A DNA stretch of 64,000 nt, from assembly GCF_000724625.1 (NCBI RefSeq), contig NZ_CP007139.1, positions 3,658,001 to 3,722,000 on the forward strand. Direction: 5' to 3'. Positions 1 through 9,400 of this stretch are shown here, one piece after another. Source of the stretch: Fimbriimonas ginsengisoli Gsoil 348. GTDB lineage: Bacteria; Armatimonadota; Fimbriimonadia; Fimbriimonadales; Fimbriimonadaceae. Numbering within the stretch: position 1 is the stretch's first letter; each line of letters starts with the position of its first letter. Both the position numbers and the translations under genes were made by a program. The notes under the pieces are model-generated. The model ran no database searches. It was not told the origin of the DNA and saw only the letters and a program-made list of their open reading frames with translations.

Positions 1-343
1 TGAAGCGGCGCATGCTGATCCAAAACTGGTTGTCGACCGGTTTAGTAATCACGAAGTCGAGCGTCCCCTGCCGCACTTGAGTCGGAATCTCGGTCAGTGA
101 GAAGAAGAACGCGGACGATAGGGCGCTCATGACGAATACGGTGGCGCCCAGGACGAACGCGTCTCCGCGAGCCCAGCCGGCCACGTCCGGTGTGTTTCGG
201 TACACTACGAGCAGGATCATCACAAAGAAGCCGATCCAGACCACGCTCTGGAAGATCTTCGCGATGAAGTTGGCGCGAAACTCCAGCTCGCGAGCTAGCG
301 AGCTCTTCATAAACGTCCGGTAGATCCGCCAATACCGCGCCAC
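1..343 (-). CDS. ABC-2 type permease (DUF990-like), 3' part outside the window
   Basis: The visible 114 codons are the N-terminus of a membrane subunit of an ABC exporter. The start is read as GTG at 343, giving an Arg/Tyr/Trp-rich N-terminus (ARYWRIYRTF) with an AGAGG about 12 bases upstream; an ATG at 310 is an internal alternative. The segment SLARELEFRANF followed by two hydrophobic helices (roughly residues 28-48 and 62-82) and the motif GTLDFVITKP is typical of the ABC-2 permeases annotated as DUF990, which usually sit beside a second permease and an ATPase. Those partners would lie to the left and cannot be seen. It is divergent from the gene at 380 with only 36 bases between starts, so the two promoters must overlap. 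The family call is by motif memory; the transported substrate is unknown. Confidence 0.75.
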   Translation of the reverse strand, partial: MARYWRIYRTFMKSSLARELEFRANFIAKIFQSVVWIGFFVMILLVVYRNTPDVAGWARGDAFVLGATVFVMSALSSAFFFSLTEIPTQVRQGTLDFVITKPVDNQFWISMRRF

Positions 344-379
344 GTTCGAAAGGCTACCTCTGCGGTACGCTCGCGCGAA

Positions 380-2293
380 GTGTTAGGCGTCCTCATTACG
401 TTGGCGGTCGTCGCGGGCTGCGCCGGAGTTGGCGCGGCGCTCGTCCGTCGATGGTCCGAGGCGCTGGACACCGCGTTGCGTCTAGGGATAGGCGGATTGG
501 TGGGGCTGGGGGTTCTGGGAACCGCTACCCTGTTCATCGGGCTGATTCCCGGGGGCTTTTCTTTCGGGATCTATCTTGTTGGCGCCTACGCGCTGGCCGG
601 GATCTTTTTGTTAGCTCGAGGAGGAAGGGAGCTTCGATTTGGCTTGCCGAAGGGCCCAGCGGTGCTTGGGCCGTTGGCGATGGCAGTTCTGGTCCTGTTC
701 ACCTTGGTGGCGGTCCTTGCTCCAAGCGATGGAAACGACTGGGATTCGCTTGCCTACCATTTGGCGGTGCCCAAGCTTTGGCTGGCGGCGGGGCACATTT
801 ACTCGGTTCCGGCGATTCACCACAGCAATTTTCCCGACGTCATCGACGACCTCTACACCTGGGGGTTGATGTGGGGCGGCCAGGCGGGCGCGAAGGGGTT
901 TTCTCTCGGCTTTCTCGTCCTCGGCATTCTCGCCACCTTCGGCTTCGCGCGCCAGCGATATGGAGGAACCGCGGGTTGGTGGTCGGCGCTCGCTTTTGCG
1001 ACGGTTCCGGCGATTCTTTGGGAGAGCGGAACCGCCTATATCGATGTCGGGCATGGGCTCTTCGCGGGCCTCGGCATCGCTTTCGCCGCAATCGCGGTAG
1101 CGGACGAGGATCGCCGGTCGCTTTGGCTCGCCGCGGTTTTACTTGGTTTTGCCGCGGCTAGCAAGTACACGGGGCTTCAAACGATCCTAGTCGTTTGTGG
1201 GGCCGTGGTGATCTTCGGCGTCACTCGCCGACAGGTGGCGGATTCCCTGAAGAGCGCGGTGCTGATCGGCCTCGTTTCCGTGGCCATCGCCTCGCCCTGG
1301 CTTATCAAAAACGTGGTGAACGTAGGAAATCCGGTTTATCCGTTCCTGTACGAGCGCTTCGGCGGGGCGAACTGGGACCAGCGGCGGGCCGACATCTACC
1401 GGATTGAGCAGCAAAGCTTCGGCGTCGGGCATAGCCCGACGAATATGGGGCATGCGGTGCTTGGATTGGCTTACCAGCCGGGCCGGTACGTGAATCCAAA
1501 TCAAACGCATGGCGGCGGATCGCCCTTTGGGGCGGCCGGAATCGCGGTGCTGGCGGCGCTCGTCATCTGGCCCCTGAGCGGGCGAGCCCGGCGGTTTGAA
1601 CGGTTCATTCTCGCCAGCTCCGGCATCTTCTTCGTGCTCTGGATATTTCTCAGCCAGCAGAGCCGTTACATCACCACCCTCGCCCCGCCGGCGGCGATTT
1701 TGCTGGGAGGGGCGGCGGTCATGCTGACCCTGCGCCAAGCTGCCATGGCGGTGGCGGTGCTGCAAACCTCCTATACGCTGTGGCTATTTCAGAGTCAGAA
1801 GTTTTCGGACCAGCTTCAGGTTGTGCTCGGGCGGGTTTCGGCGGACGAATATCAGGCGGCGACGATTCCGTTCTTTGAGGCAAGTAAGGCGATCAATCAG
1901 CAGGTCGTTGGAGGGAAGGTCGCACTATACGACGAAGTGTTCGGCAACCTGCTCGATGTTCCGTACATGTGGGCGAACCCGGGCCACAGCACCTTGATCC
2001 CGTACGACTCGATGAACAATGCCGAGGACTACGTGCGGGAAATGAAGCGCCTCGGCTTCACCCACGCCTATATCAATCTGAGCCCGATGGTCAAGGACAA
2101 GGCTTTCGCCCAGCAGTGGCTCGCGTCGATGGGGTTATATGGCGCTCCCACTCCGCTGCAGGCCGACCTTCGGAAGTCGTTGGTGGACGATTGGCAGAGC
2201 AAGTGGGAAGTGCTGCTCGCCGATGCGGTCGCCGAGCACAAGCTCATTCCCGTGCAGCCGTTCAAACACGGAGTTCTCTTTAAGTTCCAGTGA
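380..2293 (+). CDS. Multipass membrane protein, GT-C glycosyltransferase-like (family 39 type)
   Basis: A 637-residue polytopic membrane protein. It starts at GTG 380 with a hydrophobic helix at once, and has about ten further hydrophobic segments over residues 30-450, followed by a soluble C-terminal part of about 170 residues. The first long loop carries NDWDSLAYHLAVP, an acidic loop like the catalytic Asp region of lipid-carrier-dependent GT-C glycosyltransferases (ArnT/PMT superfamily), and a following HHSNFPDVIDDLY segment fits that group. It probably uses a polyprenyl-phosphate sugar on the outer face of the inner membrane to glycosylate a lipid or protein; acceptor and donor cannot be told. 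It stands alone and is divergent from the ABC permease. A CG-rich double hairpin follows its stop. Confidence 0.6.
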   Translation: MLGVLITLAVVAGCAGVGAALVRRWSEALDTALRLGIGGLVGLGVLGTATLFIGLIPGGFSFGIYLVGAYALAGIFLLARGGRELRFGLPKGPAVLGPLAMAVLVLFTLVAVLAPSDGNDWDSLAYHLAVPKLWLAAGHIYSVPAIHHSNFPDVIDDLYTWGLMWGGQAGAKGFSLGFLVLGILATFGFARQRYGGTAGWWSALAFATVPAILWESGTAYIDVGHGLFAGLGIAFAAIAVADEDRRSLWLAAVLLGFAAASKYTGLQTILVVCGAVVIFGVTRRQVADSLKSAVLIGLVSVAIASPWLIKNVVNVGNPVYPFLYERFGGANWDQRRADIYRIEQQSFGVGHSPTNMGHAVLGLAYQPGRYVNPNQTHGGGSPFGAAGIAVLAALVIWPLSGRARRFERFILASSGIFFVLWIFLSQQSRYITTLAPPAAILLGGAAVMLTLRQAAMAVAVLQTSYTLWLFQSQKFSDQLQVVLGRVSADEYQAATIPFFEASKAINQQVVGGKVALYDEVFGNLLDVPYMWANPGHSTLIPYDSMNNAEDYVREMKRLGFTHAYINLSPMVKDKAFAQQWLASMGLYGAPTPLQADLRKSLVDDWQSKWEVLLADAVAEHKLIPVQPFKHGVLFKFQ

Positions 2294-2345
2294 CGGGCGG
2301 GACGCCCGCCGTCCAGGGTGCGGCCGGGACGGCCGCGCTCCGATA
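2294..2345. repeat. GC-rich double hairpin downstream of the GT-C gene
   Basis: Two palindromes follow each other right after the stop codon: GGGCG-GGA-CGCCC near 2295-2308 and GCGGCC-GGGAC-GGCCGC near 2320-2336. There is no T-run, so this looks more like a dispersed intergenic palindrome than a classic terminator, though it could stabilise the mRNA 3' end. A similar GC palindrome pair occurs near 40555-40600. Confidence 0.5.
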
Positions 2346-2440
2346 AAGTACATCGCGGAATTCGTTTCCGGAAAGGTTGTCAAATTCGGGCTTCGGCACC
2401 GTTAGCCTAACGACCTTCGGACCTGGGAAAGGATCGGAGC

Positions 2441-3424
2441 GTGGGTGGGTACGCTTCTTCGTTACAAATGCGCTATCGCCAGTTGGGACGGTATGGGATC
2501 CGGGTGAGTGAGGTCTCGCTCGGCGGATGGCTTACGCAGGGGCGGACAATCGATGATGCGACCACCGAGAACATCGTGCGCAAGGCGTTCGACCTCGGCA
2601 TCAATCTGTTCGACACCGCCGACGTGTACAACCGCGGCGAAGCCGAGCTCTCGCTGGGGAAAGCGACCGCCGGATTGAAGCGCGAAGAGCTTGTCATCGC
2701 GACCAAGTGCTACTTCCCGATGAGCGACCGCCCGAATGACCGGGGGCTGGGGCGGAAGCACATCACGGAATCGGTCCATGCCTCCCTCAAGCGTCTGCGG
2801 ACCGACTATATCGACCTGATGCAGTTTCATCGGTTCGATGCGGACACGCCGATGGACGAAACCGTGCGCGCCATCGACGACCTCGTTCGGCAGGGGAAGG
2901 TGCTGTATTGGGGAGTCAGCGAGTGGCAGGCCCACCAGATCACGGAGCTGGTTCACACCGCGCGCAGCCTGAACGCGAACCCGCCGGCGAGCAATCAGCC
3001 GCAGTACCACATGCTCAATCCGGGAATTGAGAAATCGGTTCTGCCGACTTGCCAGCAGTTCGGTTTGGGGAACATCGTGTTCTCTCCGTTAGCACAGGGT
3101 GTTCTAACCGGTAAGTATCTGCCGGGCCAGCCGGCGCCGGAGGGATCGCGAGGCGCGGACGAGACCTCCAACAATTTCATGCAGGGCATGCTCAACGACG
3201 AGACCCTGACCCGAGTCCAGCGCCTCAAGGATTACGCGAACGAGATGGGGCACCCGTTGGCGCGGTTCGCGCTGGCGTGGTGTCTTCGGCAGCCGGGCGT
3301 GAGCTCGGTCATCGTCGGCGCCTCGCGACCGGAGCAGATCGAAGCGAACGCCGAGGCGAGCGGAGTGGAGCTGCCGGCCGAGGTGTGGCAACGGGCGGCC
3401 GAGATCCTCGAGGGCAAGGAATGA
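2441..3424 (+). CDS. Aldo/keto reductase (potassium-channel beta-subunit-like)
   Basis: A cytoplasmic NADPH-dependent oxidoreductase of 327 residues (318 if the ATG at 2468 is used). The GTG at 2441 has AGGA seven bases upstream, while the ATG at 2468 begins the usual family N-terminus MRYRQLG, so the start is unresolved. The AKR catalytic tetrad is present in GTG numbering: Asp58 (FDTADVY), Tyr63, Lys89 (ATKC) and His130 (QFH). The C-terminal SSVIVGASRPEQIEAN segment is the nicotinamide-phosphate binding region. The pattern resembles the Kv-beta/YghZ/general stress protein 69 branch. Its stop overlaps the next start (ATGA at 3421), so it is translationally coupled to the ACT-domain gene. The substrate is unknown. 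Confidence 0.9.
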   Translation: MGGYASSLQMRYRQLGRYGIRVSEVSLGGWLTQGRTIDDATTENIVRKAFDLGINLFDTADVYNRGEAELSLGKATAGLKREELVIATKCYFPMSDRPNDRGLGRKHITESVHASLKRLRTDYIDLMQFHRFDADTPMDETVRAIDDLVRQGKVLYWGVSEWQAHQITELVHTARSLNANPPASNQPQYHMLNPGIEKSVLPTCQQFGLGNIVFSPLAQGVLTGKYLPGQPAPEGSRGADETSNNFMQGMLNDETLTRVQRLKDYANEMGHPLARFALAWCLRQPGVSSVIVGASRPEQIEANAEASGVELPAEVWQRAAEILEGKE

Positions 3425-3918
3425 CGAAGATCGTGCCTCAAGTCGCCGACCGAGAAACCGAATTCGAAAAGCGCCGAGGCGTGAGCCGTCTGGAGGTTCG
3501 CCACGGCTTTGCCCAGGTGCACGTTTCTCAAATTGAAGGGGACGTGATGCGCGGCCGCCTCTTCGTGCTGGAAGCGGTGACCAATGCCGCCATCAGCATC
3601 GACTTTCTCAAGCTCTCTCCATCGGGAATGTCGTTTCTGGTTCCGGAAGACAAAGGGGAAGAAGTGGAAAGGGCGATCGAGCCCACCGGCGTTCACTTCA
3701 GCATCCATAGCGCCCGGAGCATCCTCCTGGTTCATGCGGTGAATATTCGGGACGAGGAAGGGATGATTGCCAGTCTCGTGCAGACCCTCATCGGAACCGG
3801 CGCGGAAGTCGACCACTTGGGCGATATGCACGACCGGATGTTAATGGTGCTTCGAACCGAAGACGTCGAGCGGGTGGCCGAGCGATTTCAGGAGACGTTG
3901 ACGGAGCGGGTTTCATGA
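3421..3918 (+). CDS. Free-standing ACT-domain protein, aspartokinase-regulatory-like
   Basis: A 165-residue soluble protein beginning at an ATGA overlap with the reductase. Two ACT-like segments can be read: about residues 25-85 (HVSQIEGDVMRGRLFVLEAV ... ISIDFLKLSPSGMSF) and 95-160 (SILLVHAVNIRDEEGMIASL ... DRMLMVLR). The DFLKLSPSGMSFLV wording is close to the second ACT unit of aspartokinases, and the next gene on the strand is lysC, 119 bases on. It probably senses an amino acid, perhaps lysine or threonine, and may act on aspartokinase or on a partner; this is inference from fold and position. No kinase residues are present, so it is not a fragment of an active kinase. Confidence 0.75.
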   Translation: MTKIVPQVADRETEFEKRRGVSRLEVRHGFAQVHVSQIEGDVMRGRLFVLEAVTNAAISIDFLKLSPSGMSFLVPEDKGEEVERAIEPTGVHFSIHSARSILLVHAVNIRDEEGMIASLVQTLIGTGAEVDHLGDMHDRMLMVLRTEDVERVAERFQETLTERVS

Positions 3919-3938
3919 CGCGTCACTGCCCCTCCCAA

Positions 3939-3963
3939 GTAGCGTCGGCGCCCTCGCCGATGA
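3939..3963 (+). repeat. Dispersed repeat R2, copy 1
   Basis: A 25-base sequence starting GTAGCGTCGGCG and ending CGCCGATGA, with short hairpin arms TCGGCG/CGCCGA. It matches exactly, in inverted orientation, at 31414-31438 (inside the 3' end of ispDF) and, with one C missing, at 44532-44555. Here it lies between the ACT gene and lysC, followed by a C-rich stretch. Confidence 0.8.
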
Positions 3964-4037
3964 GCGAACGTACGTTCTCCCTCACCCCCAACCCCCTCTC
4001 CCTCGTTCGGCACATACATCCGAAGGAGGGCAAGTAG

Positions 4038-5396
4038 ATGCGAATTAAGGTGATGAAGTTTGGGGGCACGAGCGTCGCTACCGCCGAGGCGCGGATGACG
4101 TCGGCGATGCGGGTGATCTCGGCGAAGGAGCAGGGGTTCCGGCCCGTCGTGGTGGTCAGCGCGATCGGGCGGAAAGGGGCTCCGTATGCCACGGATACGC
4201 TGATCAACGTGCTCCGGGAGATTGACCCGAACGTGGAGCCGGAGCCGCGCGAGCTGGATCTGCTGATCGCTTGCGGAGAGATCCTTTCTTCGGTGATCTT
4301 CGCCCACACGCTCAAGACTCTCGGACATCCGGCCCAGTCGTTCCGCGGCGGACAGGCGGGTATCCGGACCGATGGCGTCTATGGCAACGCCCGGATCGTC
4401 GGAATCAATCCGGTAAGTCTTTTCCGAAGCATCGAAGCGGGAAATATCCCGGTCGTGTGCGGTTTCCAGGGGGTGTACGTGGCGGGTGACGGTGCTCCCG
4501 GGGGCGAACTTACGACGCTTGGGCGCGGGGGCTCGGATACCACCGGAGCAGCCATCGGCGCCGCGTTGAATGCCGACGCGGTCGAGATCTTCACCGACGT
4601 GGACGGCGTGAAGACGGCCGACCCGGACGCGGTCCCGACGGCGCCCACCCTGCGAACCGTCACCTACGACGAAGTGGCTGAGATCGCCCACCTGGGGGCG
4701 AAGGTGGTGCATCCGCGCGCGGCGGAGATCGCGATGAACTACCACATCCCGCTGTGGGTGAAGAACACCTTCTCCGACGATGAGGGAACCGAGATCGTGA
4801 CCCGCGAGCAGTTCCCGGGCCGGCGAGTGACCGGCGTTACCCACACCGGCAAACTCGTCTTCCTCCAGTTCAACTTGTCGAACGTCGACGGCGCCGAGCG
4901 GGCGATGCTGGAGGGGCGGATCTATGAGACGATGGCGCGCTATGGGGTCAACCTCTTCATGTTAAACCTCAGCCCCAGCAGCACTGGATTCGCGCTTCCG
5001 CGCAGCCAGTATCCGATCGTCAAGGACGTATTAGACGGTCTGGTAGTCCCCGGGGCGGGAAGCGCGACCGAGCGCCCTCTCTACCTCTTTCAAATCGGAC
5101 AGCACGCCTCGCGCGAAGTCGAGACCCAGGCGGCGCTGCTGGAGCCGCTCGGGCAGATCCGGCGAGTGGTGGCGCAGCTTACCGAGGGGTGCACGATGGT
5201 CTCGCTCGTCGGACACGAATATATGCAGCAGCCGGGGGTCTTCCTCGCCGTGCTCCGAACCTTGGCTGACGGCCAGGTGACGGTGTTGCAGACCAGCGAC
5301 AGCGACTACTCCCTCAGCGTCCTCGTCCCCGAGGCGGAGACGAATCGGGCGGTTCGGTTGCTACACGACCGGTTCGGATTGGCGGAGGTCCGATGA
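4038..5396 (+). CDS. lysC: Aspartokinase
   Basis: It phosphorylates L-aspartate, the first step toward lysine, threonine, methionine and diaminopimelate. The 452-residue length is normal for a monofunctional aspartokinase. The nucleotide-binding KFGGTS motif is at residues 7-12, the catalytic domain runs to about residue 265 with GRGGSDTTGA and FTDVDGVKTADP, and two ACT-type regulatory segments occupy about 275-452 (LSPSSTGFALPRSQ and a C-terminal segment). AAGGAGGG lies seven bases before the ATG at 4038, fixing the start. A separate ACT protein gene lies just upstream. No other lysine or threonine pathway genes are in the window. Feedback inhibition by an aspartate-family amino acid is expected from the ACT domains. 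Confidence 0.96.
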   Translation: MRIKVMKFGGTSVATAEARMTSAMRVISAKEQGFRPVVVVSAIGRKGAPYATDTLINVLREIDPNVEPEPRELDLLIACGEILSSVIFAHTLKTLGHPAQSFRGGQAGIRTDGVYGNARIVGINPVSLFRSIEAGNIPVVCGFQGVYVAGDGAPGGELTTLGRGGSDTTGAAIGAALNADAVEIFTDVDGVKTADPDAVPTAPTLRTVTYDEVAEIAHLGAKVVHPRAAEIAMNYHIPLWVKNTFSDDEGTEIVTREQFPGRRVTGVTHTGKLVFLQFNLSNVDGAERAMLEGRIYETMARYGVNLFMLNLSPSSTGFALPRSQYPIVKDVLDGLVVPGAGSATERPLYLFQIGQHASREVETQAALLEPLGQIRRVVAQLTEGCTMVSLVGHEYMQQPGVFLAVLRTLADGQVTVLQTSDSDYSLSVLVPEAETNRAVRLLHDRFGLAEVR

Positions 5397-5403
5397 CAAG
5401 CCC

Positions 5404-5433
5404 TTGCACCGGGTTTTGACGGCGAGGTATAAA
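5404..5433 (+). promoter_or_regulatory. Candidate sigma-70 promoter of tRNA-Lys
   Basis: TTGCAC at 5404-5409 and TATAAA at 5428-5433 are separated by 18 bases. The -10 ends ten bases before the tRNA. Only the spacing and motif match support this. Confidence 0.55.
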
Positions 5434-5442
5434 TACCCCCAC

Positions 5443-5518
<76 letters not shown>

Positions 5519-5530
5519 AGATTTAGGTTC

Positions 5531-5562
5531 AAAACCTGCTCGTATCGAGCGGGTTTTGTTCG
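5531..5562 (+). terminator. Rho-independent terminator after tRNA-Lys
   Basis: Arms 5531-5542 (AAAACCTGCTCG) and 5546-5557 (CGAGCGGGTTTT) pair over 12 bases with one T-G pair around a TAT loop, and T-rich sequence follows. Confidence 0.85.
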
Positions 5563-5679
5563 TTTTAAGGGTACAGGTACACGATCGGGTACACATTGCC
5601 TTCTTTCGACGGCATTTTAAGCTCAAATTTGGGCTTATGAAGCAGATCGCCGCAGTTGCCGTAGGATGAAGGGATTCCG

Positions 5680-5907
5680 ATGATCGACTACCATCAAATC
5701 ATCACCGCCGATCCGGGCAAGCGCGGAGGACGACCTTGCGTTCGAGGAATGCGCATCAGCGTTTCCGACGTTTTGGGTTGGCTTTCGTCTGGAATGTCGC
5801 ACGGAGAAATCATAGAGGACTTTCCTGAGTTAACCGAGGAAGACATCCGTGCTTGTTTGGCCTATGCCGCCGACCGAGAACGTCGTCTGATTGCCGATCA
5901 CGGATGA
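5680..5907 (+). CDS. DUF433 antitoxin
   Basis: A 75-residue protein of the DUF433 family, VapB-like antitoxins that pair with DUF5615 PIN-like RNases. The family wording is clear: GGRPCVRGMRI at residues 17-27, then VLGWLSSGMSHGEIIEDFPELTEEDI, a small winged-helix-like fold. It probably binds both the toxin and its own promoter. The stop overlaps the toxin start (ATGA at 5904), the usual arrangement. The antitoxin frame is intact while the toxin is broken. No strong Shine-Dalgarno is seen apart from GGG about nine bases upstream. Confidence 0.9.
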   Translation: MIDYHQIITADPGKRGGRPCVRGMRISVSDVLGWLSSGMSHGEIIEDFPELTEEDIRACLAYAADRERRLIADHG

Positions 5908-6214
5908 GGCTGCTATTTGATCAGAATCTGAGCAGCAAACTCTGCGCTCGGCTCGCTGATTTGTTCCCAGATTCTTTGCAGGTCCGGTCGCTTGGGCTGG
6001 ACAGAGCGGATGATCGCGTGATTTGGCGACATGCTCAGCATCACGGCCTCGTCATCGTAACGAACTCGCGGCTCTTTTCGGACCGCCTCCCAAGGTTGTG
6101 TGGCTTCGTTGCGGCAACCTATCGACGGCAGACACGGCTTACCGCATTCGGGCTCATGCGGAGGCCTTAGCGGGATTCGAAGCATCGGATGCGGCGTGCT
6201 TGGAAATCTACTAA
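5904..6214 (+). pseudogene. DUF5615 PIN-like toxin, frameshifted and missing its catalytic segment
   Basis: The first part, from ATG 5904, reads MRLLFDQNLSSKL ... VRSLGLDRADDRVIW ... GLVIVT, the N-terminal half of a DUF5615 RNase with the first acidic residue (LFDQNLS). At about 6060 the reading frame breaks: the rest of the family sequence (ELAALFGPPPKVVWLRCGN ... ending at TAA 6212-6214) continues in another frame. Compared with the family, where VTKDxDF precedes ELAALxGPPPK, about 19 bases seem to be deleted, removing the conserved KDxDF motif with its catalytic Asp. The in-frame product would instead run into unrelated residues and stop at 6170. An inactive toxin beside an intact antitoxin is therefore likely. 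The deletion size is estimated from family memory. Confidence 0.8.
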
Positions 6215-6415
6215 GACAAAAGAGATCTTGGCGAATAAAGCGAAGGAAGCGAATCTTACAAGAGCCGACGTATGACCTTCCCTGATCCGTAAGCTTGTAA
6301 GTGTCTTTGGGTCTCCCGTCCGGCCGAGCACATCGAACGGGGGTTGATCCCGTCCGCAGTGCCCGCCAAAGCCCGGCAATCGGCCCACCGTCGGGTCGAT
6401 TGCCTACAAAGTTCG

Positions 6416-9400
6416 CTAGGGAATAATAGGGATGATCCTGAAGATCGGGTTCCCGAGCCCAGACGCCGAGAATAGGATTCGTAGCGGCTTTTGATTGTCC
6501 AGGGAATAGATACCGACGATTCCGCCTTGATCCGACCAGACGCTGAACGCGTTGCCATCGAACGTACCAACCGGATCGAAGTAGTTGAACGCGGAAACTT
6601 GGGTGTAGGCCGTGCTTGATATAAGCGCGGTCGTCTGAGTTCCGTTAAGGCTGTATGCCTGCCAAGTCCCCACGCTTAGTTTCTTCGATATCAGCATGAG
6701 CGACGCGGCAGGCCGCCCGGGCGCCGCGTCTAGATTGCCGGCGAAACCATTGATGATCTGCGCCGGTGATCCGCCCTGCACTCGATAGAGGTCACTGAAG
6801 GCTCCATCGGCTACTTGCACGTAGAAATCACCATCTGCGAGAACGGAGTAAGACAGGATCGACCCTCCCATCGGCACTAAGGACGTTATGATCCCGGTGC
6901 TCATGTCGTAGATGCCCATGGTCGTCGCATCTGCCTGGAACAGCAGGCTCCGCCCATCCGGGAAGAATTTCGGATTGGTAAGCGAGGTCGTTCCAACGGT
7001 GCGCGGAGGTCCAGGCGCGGTAGCCCCCGAAAGAGCGTCGATGAACGTGTACGAGGACGACCCATCGTCGGCAAGAATCACGGACCCGTCCAAGCTAACG
7101 TCTAGCAGGTGGGCGGTGTTGGAGTAGGTTTGAACGTTGGTTCCGTCCATATTCACGGAGTAGATCCCCACGCCCGGACTTAGCCCGCCAGAACCGGCCT
7201 GGAGGGTGGCGCCAGCTTCGAAGAACACTCGCTCTCCGAGATCCGTTGGGGCTGGATCTAGGTACATCGTGACCGGCTGGGGGAAGTCGCCGGAAGGAGT
7301 GATCGTCACCGGAGTAACGAAAGAAACCGGGCTGGTCGTGAACAGGACCGAGGCTTGGGTCTGCCCCTCCGGAACCGTAACGGAGAACGGAAGACCACCG
7401 CTCGCCGACGAGCTGTTGATTTGGAGGACTGAACCGCCGGCAGGAGCGGGCGAGCTCAGAATGACCTTTAGGACGGCCTGAGATCCTCCGGTAAGTTCAC
7501 TCGGAATAACCTGGACAATAAAGGATGTCGGCCGCAGTAATACGTCGCGAGTTAGCGTGGTGCCATTAAGAGTTGCCGACACGGTCACGACGGTGTCCGA
7601 ATCGACGTTTGCGGATGTAGCGGCGTAACTTGCGCTCGTAGCACCCGCAGGAATCGTCACCGTCGATGGGACGGTCATGACCCCGCTCGAACTGCTCAGG
7701 CTGAATGTAAGGCCGCCGGCAGGCGCCGGATTCTGCAATCCGATCTTCCCACCGGTCGGGAATGCATCCAAATAGGCCGGTCCTTGAACGTAGATGTCTT
7801 CGGTGGCCGATACGCCGTTCGCCGTGGCCGTCACCGTGACGGTTTTACTGGTGGCGACGGCGGATGTGGTGATGGTGAAAGCGACAACATGAGAGCCCGT
7901 TGGGATCGTCACGGTTGAAGGCACGCCTACCGCCGCCGGGTCACTGCTGGTTAGCGTGAATTTGAGGCCGCCCGCCTTGATGTTGGTGCTGACGAACCCA
8001 GGAGTCGAGGTTCCACCTCTCAGCTCGGAAACCTGAGAGGTCAGTTGGGCGGTAAGCGCGGGCGCCGTCAGAGTGAACGAATTGCTCTTGGTATTTACGT
8101 TATTGAGGCTCGCAGAGATCGTCGCGGTCGCCGGGGTGCTCGCTAGCGAGTTCAGAGCGTTGGTTGGGAGCATCGTATGCCCAACCGTTTGACCCGCGGG
8201 AATTAGGAGCGGGGCCGGCGTTCCCAAAGCATCGCCGGCGGGAAGGAAGCTGACCGCAAAGTATCCGTGGGGCGCCGGGCTCGATATCGTAACGGTGATA
8301 ACCCCTGGGGTTCCCAGAGTGATACTGGATGGCGAGACGGTCACCGAAGTGATCGTGGGCGCCTTAACCGTCAAAGTTCCGGACGTCGATTCGCCGTTCA
8401 AAGTTGCCGTAACCACGGCAGAAAGGTTGGCGAGCACAGGCGAGGTCCGCGCACGGAATGTAACCTTCGTCGCACCCGCGGGAACGAACACCGACGCTGG
8501 AACGCGCACTGAAGGCTTGCTCGAAGCGATCGTGATCGTTTCGCCACCGGCGGGAGCCGCATGCAGCAAGGTCATTGTCCCGGTAGAGTTCACGCCGCCC
8601 ACGACACTGTTGGGCGAGAACACGATCGACGTAATAGAGGGAGCGGTAACTCCGAGTTGAGCCGTCGTATTCGCGCCATTGAGAGTGGCGGTTACGGTTC
8701 CCGTGGTATCCGCCGAGACCGACGTGGTCGTAACGTTGAACGTAACGCTCGTCGCGCCGGCGGGCACTGTGACGCTCGAAGGAACCGGAACGGCCGAGCT
8801 GTTGCTTGCGAGAGCAACCGCTACTCCGCCCGTTGCCGCCGCACTAGAAAGCGTGACCGTTCCGGTCGACGACTGACCACCGGTCACCGAATTAGGGGAG
8901 AAAGCAAACGAGGAGATGGTGGGCGCGCTGAGTTTCAGTGGCCCGGTAGCCGAGGTTCCACTAAAGCTGCCCGTGACGTTCGCGGTAACGTCGGAAGCGA
9001 CCGCCACCGTGGTGGCGGTAAAGGTTGCGGTGGTTGCTCCTTCCGCAACCGACACCGTAGAAGGCACGGTGACAGCCGGCTTGTCTTTGCTAAGCGCAAT
9101 GAGGATTCCCCCGGCGGGAGCCGGAGCAGAAATCGTAACGGTGCCGACCGAACTGGAGCCTCCGACTACGGTCGTAGGGCTAAACTCCAGCGAGACCATC
9201 TTGTAGGAAACCACCGTCAGGGTCCCAGAAACCGTTGTTCCAGCGGCGGTGGCCGTTATCGTCGCGGTCGTGTCGCCGGCTACCTGACTCGTGACCGCCG
9301 TAAAGGTAGCCGAAGATTGACCTTCAGGGATCGTTACCGAGGAAGGAGTCACGACGGCAGACACGTTCGAGGACAGGTTCACGAGCGTTCCACCCGCCGG

